64,000 nucleotides of DNA from Chlamydomonas reinhardtii. Lineage: Eukaryota > Chlorophyta > Chlorophyceae > Chlamydomonadales > Chlamydomonadaceae. Positions 57,566-64,000 of this stretch are shown here, one piece after another. The DNA lies in NCBI RefSeq assembly GCF_000002595.2, contig NC_057015.1:1897932-1961931 (forward strand), read 5' to 3'. Made by a program: the position numbers and the translations under genes. The notes beneath the pieces are model-generated. The model saw only the letters and a list, made by a program, of their open reading frames with translations. It did no database searches and had not been told where the DNA came from. Position 1 is the first letter of the stretch. Every line of letters starts with the position of its first letter.

Positions 57566-59466
57566 ATGGCCCTTGCTATGCAGCGCTCCGCTGCCCCGCG
57601 CCAGGCCTTCGGCGCTAAGCCTGCCGTCCGCTCGGGCGTGCGCGTTGCTCGCAGCCGCGCTTCGGCTGTGTCTGTGCGCGCTGACGGCGCTCAGGTCCAG
57701 GCAAGTATCCTAAAATGCTTCGCGCACCCCTATCCTTGCGTGCAAGCGGCATGGCATCTGACACTTGGCGAAACGCAGGTGGACATCGACAAGCCCCTGG
57801 GCCTGGTGCTGGAGCAGTCCACTGCTCCTGGTGGTGGTCTGGTGGTGAAGGTGGGTGGTTAGGGAGGGCTTTGCTCGCGACCTGACCTGGCATCCGAGTG
57901 CACTCCGCGGCCAGGGCTGGCATTTGGCAGCATTCTGCGGGCTTTTCTGTTCCAGACATCATTTATGCATATCATGGCGATGACATGCACGGGCGGCTCG
58001 GTGTGCACAACCTTACTTCTCAGCCACACCCTGCCAGGGTCCAAGCTTGCCTGGCCACTGACAGCCCTCCCGCTCGTGCATCCTTTGTGCCACAGTCCTC
58101 TCGCGGCAACGCCGCCAAGGTTGGCATCAAGGCGGGTGACACCATCATCTGTAAGTGTTGAGGGGAGACCAATTAGGGGGGGATAAGGGCAGAGCTGAAC
58201 GCGCTAGGAAAAAGCGCGGTACTGCTGGAATCCGTGTCCCGGCAAGCGTCCGCGCTCCGCTTTCGGAAACAGCGGGCCATCCCATGTTACAAAGGAGGAC
58301 TCACGCATGACCATGTTTAGCCTGGCCGTTCGCCTGCCCCTCCCGCTGACAAGCTCGAACCTGGCTCATCCTTCCGCAGACACCTCGTCGTTCTTCGGCG
58401 ATGAGCTCTGGCCCGCTGACAAGCTGTCCTTCACCAACAACGCCGTGGCCAACTGCCCCTCGCCCGTGACCTTCGTCTACGTAAGCACACACAGCAGTAG
58501 CAGCAGCAGTGGTAGCGTTGGGCAGCAGCTTCGGTAGCAGGACTATCAAGCACCGTTGGGTAGGCATTGGTGCACAGGGTGCCGTACCCGACGTGTCCGT
58601 GGATTGATCGTTGCGGAAGAGCAGCAGGGTTCGGCAGGGCTCGTACGCGCCCACCTTCAAGTCTGAAGGTAACAGCCCTGCCTGCGCTGTCCTGCGAGGC
58701 TCACGGCTGCAGAAGGAAGGCTGAGCGGTGCTGCTGCGCATGTTGGCCACGTGTAGGTGCCCGGTGAGAACACCAAGGTGAACGTGAAGCGCCTGCCCAA
58801 GAAGCCCGCCCCGGCTCGCTTCGGCCGCAAGCTGACCTCCGCCGAGAAGGCGCTGGCCTCGCACATCTGCGTGGACTGCGGCTACATCTACTGCGACTCG
58901 TGAGTTGGGTGGTGTCACGGGTTCTGTACCTGTGCATGCCATGGGCTAACACTGGGTGCATGCTACTGGGTCGTTGGGCAGGGCCTGGCTCGGCTGGCTG
59001 GTTCTGGCTTGGTGCCGCGCGCGCGCGAGCGCGCGCATCTGTAGCTGTGCCAGACGCTATGCTGACGTCGCCGTCACCCTTTCGGCGCGTGTGTTCTTCC
59101 TGCAGGACCCCCTTCGACGACACTGCCGCCAACTACCGCTGCCCCCAGTGCAACGCCCCCAAGCGCCGCTTCGTGCCTTACGATGCCGAGTCGGGCAAGG
59201 TACGAGCGGGGGGTGTTGGACCTGCTAAGCAAATTGGCAGTGTACTGGCTTGGGCGTGCACATGGAAACGCGCTGCGTGCGTCGGGTTGTGTTCGCTTGG
59301 GGCTTGTTTAATCTTACCCCAGTGATGCGCTGCAGCTTACAGTCCATGTTTGCCGACCGTATTGCAGAGCACCGGTGTGGCTGAGGGCACCATCGGCACC
59401 ATCGCCACTGTCGTCGGCGGCCTGCTGGGCATTGGCGTCCTGACCTACCTGGCCACCAGCGTGTAA
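57566..59466 (+). CDS. PDZ-rubredoxin plastid protein, ENH1-like
   Basis: Seven exons: 57566-57700, 57779-57850, 58096-58150, 58380-58480, 58757-58899, 59106-59199 and 59368-59466 (TAA). Phases agree and give 232 aa. A transit peptide ([20 protein letters not shown] onward) precedes a PDZ-like domain ([32 protein letters not shown]). A rubredoxin domain follows with two CxxC knuckles ([10 protein letters not shown] and [13 protein letters not shown]), and a C-terminal membrane helix ([20 protein letters not shown]). The same order occurs in plant ENH1, a thylakoid protein; related rubredoxins support photosystem II assembly. It probably carries one Fe(Cys)4 centre. The first intron appears to use a GC donor (CAG|GCAAGT at 57701); the alternative GT donor at 57695 would drop two residues. 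Confidence 0.87.
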
Positions 59467-61004
59467 ACGGCGCGCAGCAGAGCTGTGGAGCCCGCCGCGG
59501 AGCAGGGCTTGCGCGGTCTGCTGTGCCGTGCACCCGCTTCGCAGAGCAGCTGCTGAGAGAGGAGGAGGAGCTGATTAGGGACGGGCAGCAGCGGTGCCGG
59601 CACTTTCAGTCCGGCTGCTGCTGTTCTGGCGATTACGGGGAATGATGGTGTGCAGCGGCTCGAGTAGCGCTGAACACATGTGTTGAGCATGATAATACGG
59701 ACTGGGAGCCGCAAGGCTCGCTAGATTTCGCCCTATCTGCGTTGCGGGGCCATCCAGACTGCAGGTGAGCAACATACCAACGATTTGCGGCCTGTTGTTC
59801 TGGAGTTTTGGGCCTTCCCGGACCGGCAAGGGATGTGTACATGTGCGCAGCTGTGCAAGTGTCACCGTGTAAGAGGTTAGGTGTTTGGGTTGTGGGTGCA
59901 TGTTTGTGATTTGTGCCCTTGGTGTTGAGCAAGTTATGAAGGCTGCGTGCTGTGGAGGCGATCACCTTTTGCAGTATGGAAGTTCTGGAATCCATCTCGG
60001 CCGATGCTTTAGACCACTGTAAGAACATGACAAGCAAGACGCTTCATACTATCTAGCCAGGATGCAGCGCCACGATGCAGCAACCCCCCACCCCCGGGTC
60101 ACCAACACATGAAAATGTGGAGACGCTTGAGGCGGCGCCTGGTGAGCAGCAGCAGATGGAGCGTGGTACAGAAGCCAAGTATAGATGGAGCGCGGTACAG
60201 AAGCCAAGACGGCAGCATCTGATTTGCTTTCACAGGCCCATATCCTCTGGTGTCGTGCATTCCCAACTTTCTCCCTTGTTTGCTGCGCTCTGTCGCCCGG
60301 CCACTTGGTTGCTGCACCCTTGCAATGCTTGGGCTAACAGCAACACGTGCATATTGGATTGGGGGATCCTGTAGAGCTCTGCTGGAGGTTGTCGTGAACA
60401 GTGCGTTCTCCAAAACATATGCACTTCAGCGGGCAGCGCTTGCGTGGCCGACTGTGTTTCCTCCGATGCAAACCCTCATATTCCCGCATGCGCCAGTGAG
60501 GCATGCCGGTTGCGTCCATGGTCACCTCACACGGTACAAGCGACGCTAACGGCACAATCTACTGTCGCGTATTCAATTCACGATGGAAAGTATGCACCCG
60601 TTTTTGCAAGTCACAGTGCTCAATGCACGATGCCGCACAGTACGATCAAGGACTCCATGCAAAATTTCGAAGCCGCGTCGGCTGTCACAGGCTTCTGCAG
60701 CCATTCTCCCATGCACCGCCTCATCCACACCACTCCAAAAACAGGCTCACACGACGTGGTCAACGCTGCAAGAATGCGAGGTGCAGATGCCATACGAAAC
60801 CCATGATAATAATGATTCGAGTCTTTGTCCTCATTTATGTCAGGTGGTTGCCCAAGTGATGTGGAGTCCCAGCGCCGCTGCGGCACATGGCAGCTTCAAT
60901 TTACGGTCAAAAGGCGCCCCGATCTCACAACGCCTTCATAAAGCAACAACGCACATATGGCGAATGGTGTACGCAAAGTGCATGGCAGGGTTCGAGCATA
61001 TCAT
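59467..61004. other. intergenic, convergent 3' flanks
   Basis: TGTAA at 59868-59872 is the likely signal for the PDZ-rubredoxin gene. 60100-61000 shows only short ORFs without homology or coding bias. A short repeat GATGGAGC-CGGTACAGAAGCCAAG recurs at about 60153 and 60184. Confidence 0.5.
59868..59872 (+). terminator. candidate poly(A) signal of PDZ-rubredoxin gene
   Basis: TGTAA 402 nt after the stop. A TGTAA overlapping the stop itself (59462-59466) is too close to define the end. Confidence 0.45.
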
Positions 61005-64000
61005 CTAGAGCGGCAGGTCGCTCTGTGGCTGTGTGCCACGCGCGTTGAGCGGTGGCAGCCTCATGCGTGCCGGCGGGCCTGCCGCTGGTGAACCAAGCAG
61101 ACCTCCCAACCCGCCTATCCCGCCAGCCCCTGTCCCACCACTCTTGAACGCGGCCTTGCCTGCATCCGACCGAGCCAGGGGCGTGCCCGCCTCCATGGCA
61201 TCCGCCCCTGCGCCACCGACGCTGACCTCGCGGCCTCCCCCGATCAGTGCCGCCGGGCTGAAGTCACGTTCCATCACTCGACTAGCCGCGCGAGAGTCCG
61301 CGCCGCCCAGCAGCAGACGCGACTTGCGCTTGCCAGGAGCGTAAGAGCCAGTGCGGCCCGTCAGCGCCGCCATCTGCTCATCCGCTGGCAGCTCCTCCAG
61401 CCACTTCTCCTCAGCGGCAGCCATGGCGCGGCGGCGCGCTCCCCAGCCGCGGCGGTGCGTGCCAGACACGTGGCTCCCGGCCGCCTGGACGCTGCGGCCA
61501 GCGTCTGCGCGGTGCTGGTGTGGGTGTGACATGTTCGCTGCTGCGCCGTAGGCACTGTCCGCCGCTGCAGCAGCAGCAGCCAGTGCCGCAGCGCCGCCAT
61601 ATCCGCTGGCGCCGTAGCCTGACACCCCGTAGCCGGAAGTGCTGTAACCCGAGTGTCCAACACTTCCATGGCGAAGGGACGCCACCTGCTGCAGCATGTG
61701 CGCACGTGACTCGGCACGCTCGGCCCGCACCAGCTCCGCCGCCACCTCGTCAGCGACGCGCTTCAGCGACTTACGCTGAGCCAGCGGCATGCCAAGACGC
61801 GTCTCCAGCTGCTCCTCAACATGCTGCACATCCACACGGAAACACAGAAGCGAGTGCGTTAACTGAATAATGAATGTAAAAGTTGCAAGGCGCTCCAGCG
61901 CTGTCAAGGTAAGCAAAAGTGCAGCATGCAGGCAGGTACTCGCACTCACGTGCAGAATCTCAAGAGCTGCGCCGCCGCTGGACTGCGCCGCCGCGAGCAC
62001 AGCCCCGTCGCTACGTGCGAGCGACTGGAGCGAGTACAGCACGCCAGGCATGGGCATGGGAGGCAGCGTGCCGCGCCGAGTGCTGCCGGTGCGGCGCGTG
62101 GAGCGCTGCCGGAACATGGGGTTGGTGCGCAGCGGCGGCAGCGGCGCCTTGCTGCCGCCGAGCGCATTAATGCCAACAGCGGGAAGCGCAAGTGGCAGGG
62201 GCGGTAGGCGCTTGGTCTCGAGCACAGGCAGCGGGGCGGTAAGCAGCGCGTCACGCTGCGAGCACGCAAGGGCGGAATTCAAGATGTCACACGGGTAGGA
62301 AAGGAGGGAGGGTGTGCTGCACAATGAATGGAAACTTCTTACAGGGCCCGACGTTGTGTGCACACACACCTTGTATGCCAGGAGCAGATCCCTCGCGGTC
62401 TTGCGCGCAGCCTGCCAGGCGACCTGCCGCGCCTCTGGTGCCGAGTCCGGCCCCAGGCCCGCCGCGCTGAACTGCGCCAGCATCGCCGCGAGGACCTCCG
62501 ACATGAGCTTCAGCTCCGCAATGGCCGCCTGCAGCTGCGCCAGAAGCGCCTCCAAGTGTTGGAGCATACTGAGTACCATGGAGGCCAACCCGCCCGCCAT
62601 CGCATCACGACTGCCGCCGCCAGCCACCGCCACAAGCGCTGCCGAACGGCCGTGGGCGGCGAAGGGCCCCGCCGTGTTGTCGCCATCCGAGTCGCTGGTC
62701 GGAAGCGGCTCGATCGCAAACTTGACCCCTTGAGTGCGCCGTGATGCAGCCGGTGCGTCTGCAGCCGAGAGGGCTGCTGGGTCTCCGTCCTGCTCACCGT
62801 CCGCACCACCAGGCACAGAGCCAGCCTCCACCGCCTCCGCGACAGGTCCTGCGCCGCCAGGGCCCCGCGCCCGCAGGTTGCGGGCGCCGCTGCCGCGACC
62901 GCTGCCATCCGTGTCCGCTCCGTCACTGTCGAGCACAAGCAGCTCCTGCTCCGCGCCACCCGCAGCCACCGATAAACGTCGCTGGGTGCTGGGCGCAAGA
63001 GCGTTGAGGCCAGTCTGTCGCGAAAACCATGGTTGCGGCTCCTGCGGCTCTTGCGGCTCAGGCTGAGCAGCTGTAGGCGCACGTGCCTCTGGCTGCTGAG
63101 GTGCTGTCTGCCCTGCTCCGCTGCCCCTCAGATTGTCCAGCATCCCAAGCATCGCCTGCGCGGCTTCCCGCGCCGCGCTGCGCTTAACTGAGCCCCAGGC
63201 ACGCGCCTGCTTCATGCCCGCTCGGCGCGCCTCTGCAGCGCCGCTTGGACTGGCCCCGCCAGGCGATGGCCCGCCAAGCGGTGTGCCCACTGGCAGCTGT
63301 GCGTCGTGGTCTAGCAGCGTCACCATCGGCTGCTCCACCTGGGTTGACGGCAGCGCCGGCAGCTGCGCCGCGGGGTCCACGCTGAGGATGGGCGCCAGTG
63401 CCATCATGTCGGGCTCCGGCAGTAGCATAGCCGAGGCACGCCGCATGGGCGCTCTCAGCCCCTGCACCACGGGCCCCTCGGCCGCCGCCCGCTCCTCCGC
63501 CTCCAATGCTGCTGCTGCTGCCGGGTCCAGCACCTTAACCTGTCCTTCCACCATCACGGAGCCAATGCGGGGGGCCAGGCTGCCCAGACCCTCCTGCGCG
63601 TCCGCGCCACCGCCGTTGCCGCCAGCGCTTGCGTCACCGCCCGGCGTCCCCTCCCTTCGATTGACCGCTTGCTTAAACGTCAACCAGGCCTTTGCCTGAC
63701 CCAGGTTGCGTGCTGGGTCCGGCGCCGGCCCTGTCCAGTCCTCACCCCTGTGCTCGTTGAGCTGGTCCAGATGCGCATCTTGAGCTACGCCTGGAGTCCC
63801 CGGGCCCGACTGGCGGGCGCTGCTACCTGGACTGTCCAACTCCCCTGCCCTGCGGCGTCCACGTTCACCCGCGGCGGTGATGGCAGGCAGGCCACCGAAC
63901 TGTGGTTTGACGCCGATGGGCGGCAGCTTGGGCAGTTTTGTTTCACCTGCCACGAAGCCGCCCGTGCCGCTTGCATCCTGCGTGTTCTGTGCGTCCACGC
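61005..64000 (-). CDS. unrecognised low-complexity protein, 5' end outside window
   Basis: Exons on the minus strand: beyond 64000 to 62370, 61950-62255 and 61005-61823 (TAG). Phases agree and give at least 917 residues. Both introns are also open in frame, so a single continuous 997-codon frame exists; splice sites (AAG|GTGTGTGTG and CAC|GTGAGTGCG) and the loss of codon bias argue for splicing. Much of the protein is Ala/Gly/Ser/Pro-rich. Ordered pieces: LPKLPPIGVKPQFGGLPAI, a helical QHLEALLAQLQAAIAELKLM stretch, LPPLPLALPAVGINALGG, and a coiled-coil-like HVEEQLETRLGMPL followed by KSLKRVADEVAAELVRAERA. Repeated LPP(L/I) motifs may be short docking motifs. I do not recognise the family; the start codon is not in the window. 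Confidence 0.75.
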   Translation of the reverse strand, partial: VDAQNTQDASGTGGFVAGETKLPKLPPIGVKPQFGGLPAITAAGERGRRRAGELDSPGSSARQSGPGTPGVAQDAHLDQLNEHRGEDWTGPAPDPARNLGQAKAWLTFKQAVNRREGTPGGDASAGGNGGGADAQEGLGSLAPRIGSVMVEGQVKVLDPAAAAALEAEERAAAEGPVVQGLRAPMRRASAMLLPEPDMMALAPILSVDPAAQLPALPSTQVEQPMVTLLDHDAQLPVGTPLGGPSPGGASPSGAAEARRAGMKQARAWGSVKRSAAREAAQAMLGMLDNLRGSGAGQTAPQQPEARAPTAAQPEPQEPQEPQPWFSRQTGLNALAPSTQRRLSVAAGGAEQELLVLDSDGADTDGSGRGSGARNLRARGPGGAGPVAEAVEAGSVPGGADGEQDGDPAALSAADAPAASRRTQGVKFAIEPLPTSDSDGDNTAGPFAAHGRSAALVAVAGGGSRDAMAGGLASMVLSMLQHLEALLAQLQAAIAELKLMSEVLAAMLAQFSAAGLGPDSAPEARQVAWQAARKTARDLLLAYKVCVHTTSGPVRSFHSLCSTPSLLSYPCDILNSALACSQRDALLTAPLPVLETKRLPPLPLALPAVGINALGGSKAPLPPLRTNPMFRQRSTRRTGSTRRGTLPPMPMPGVLYSLQSLARSDGAVLAAAQSSGGAALEILHVSASTCLHAALLLTLTALERLATFTFIIQLTHSLLCFRVDVQHVEEQLETRLGMPLAQRKSLKRVADEVAAELVRAERAESRAHMLQQVASLRHGSVGHSGYSTSGYGVSGYGASGYGGAAALAAAAAAADSAYGAAANMSHPHQHRADAGRSVQAAGSHVSGTHRRGWGARRRAMAAAEEKWLEELPADEQMAALTGRTGSYAPGKRKSRLLLGGADSRAASRVMERDFSPAALIGGGREVSVGGAGADAMEAGTPLARSDAGKAAFKSGGTGAGGIGGLGGLLGSPAAGPPARMRLPPLNARGTQPQSDLPL

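Noticed and set aside
59467-61004. Several short ORFs in the convergent gap
   Set aside because: None over 145 codons, no coding bias, no motif, no consistent exon chain.
61824-62369. Continuous 997-codon frame taken as one exon
   Set aside because: The two segments 61824-61949 and 62256-62369 lose the codon bias and are bounded by good splice sites in phase; retained introns remain possible.

Overview
The window looks like nuclear DNA of a volvocine green alga. It is very GC-rich with many short GT-AG introns, its proteins carry long Ala/Gly/Gln-rich tracts, and the green-algal poly(A) signal TGTAA (TTACA on the plus strand for minus genes) lies downstream of several genes. The gene content is flagellar (RSP16), plastid (CHLI2, FBP1, a CPP1-like protein, a PDZ-rubredoxin protein) and mitochondrial (HslU). 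The set RPS28, FBP1, CHLI2 agrees with my memory of Chlamydomonas reinhardtii chromosome 12; I could not verify this. Exons were placed by hand from splice sites and reading phase, and nearly all internal phases agree.

Layout. 1-1857 (+): 3' part of a Tim44-like domain gene. 2429-4629 (-): RSP16/DNAJB13-type Hsp40. 5081-6898 (+): coiled-coil protein. 7645-12551 (-): large low-complexity protein with a canonical eIF4E-binding motif (4E-T/GIGYF-like). 12983-17195 (+): HslU ATPase with an N-terminal extension. 17926-19812 (+): CPP1-like plastid membrane protein, tail-to-tail with 21019-24451 (-): CHLI2. 24962-28363 (+): Mediator subunit MED27.

28535-35194 (-) is an apparently full-length L1-like LINE with two open ORFs joined by an overlapping TAATG stop-start and bounded by a 10-bp target-site duplication. 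A second, 5'-truncated copy (35308-37039) follows, with its own 15-16 bp duplication. 37056-38071 holds dispersed repeat DNA and the FBP1 3' flank.

38072-40727 (-): chloroplast fructose-1,6-bisphosphatase. 42150-44091 (-): divergent protein kinase. 44931-49203 (-): SET-domain protein with an RGG/acidic N-terminus. 50213-54180 (-): F-box/leucine-rich-repeat-like protein with unresolved 5' end. 55642-56495 (+): ribosomal protein S28. 57566-59466 (+): PDZ-rubredoxin thylakoid-type protein. 61005-64000 (-): unrecognised low-complexity protein running off the right edge.

There is no operon logic. Several pairs are divergent and share roughly 430-510 bp (RSP16/coiled-coil, 4E-T-like/HslU, CHLI2/MED27), and one convergent pair joins two genes linked to chlorophyll synthesis (CPP1-like and CHLI2). 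Two families of short dispersed repeats sit in introns and intergenic DNA. I saw no tRNA, rRNA, CRISPR or bacterial-type element.
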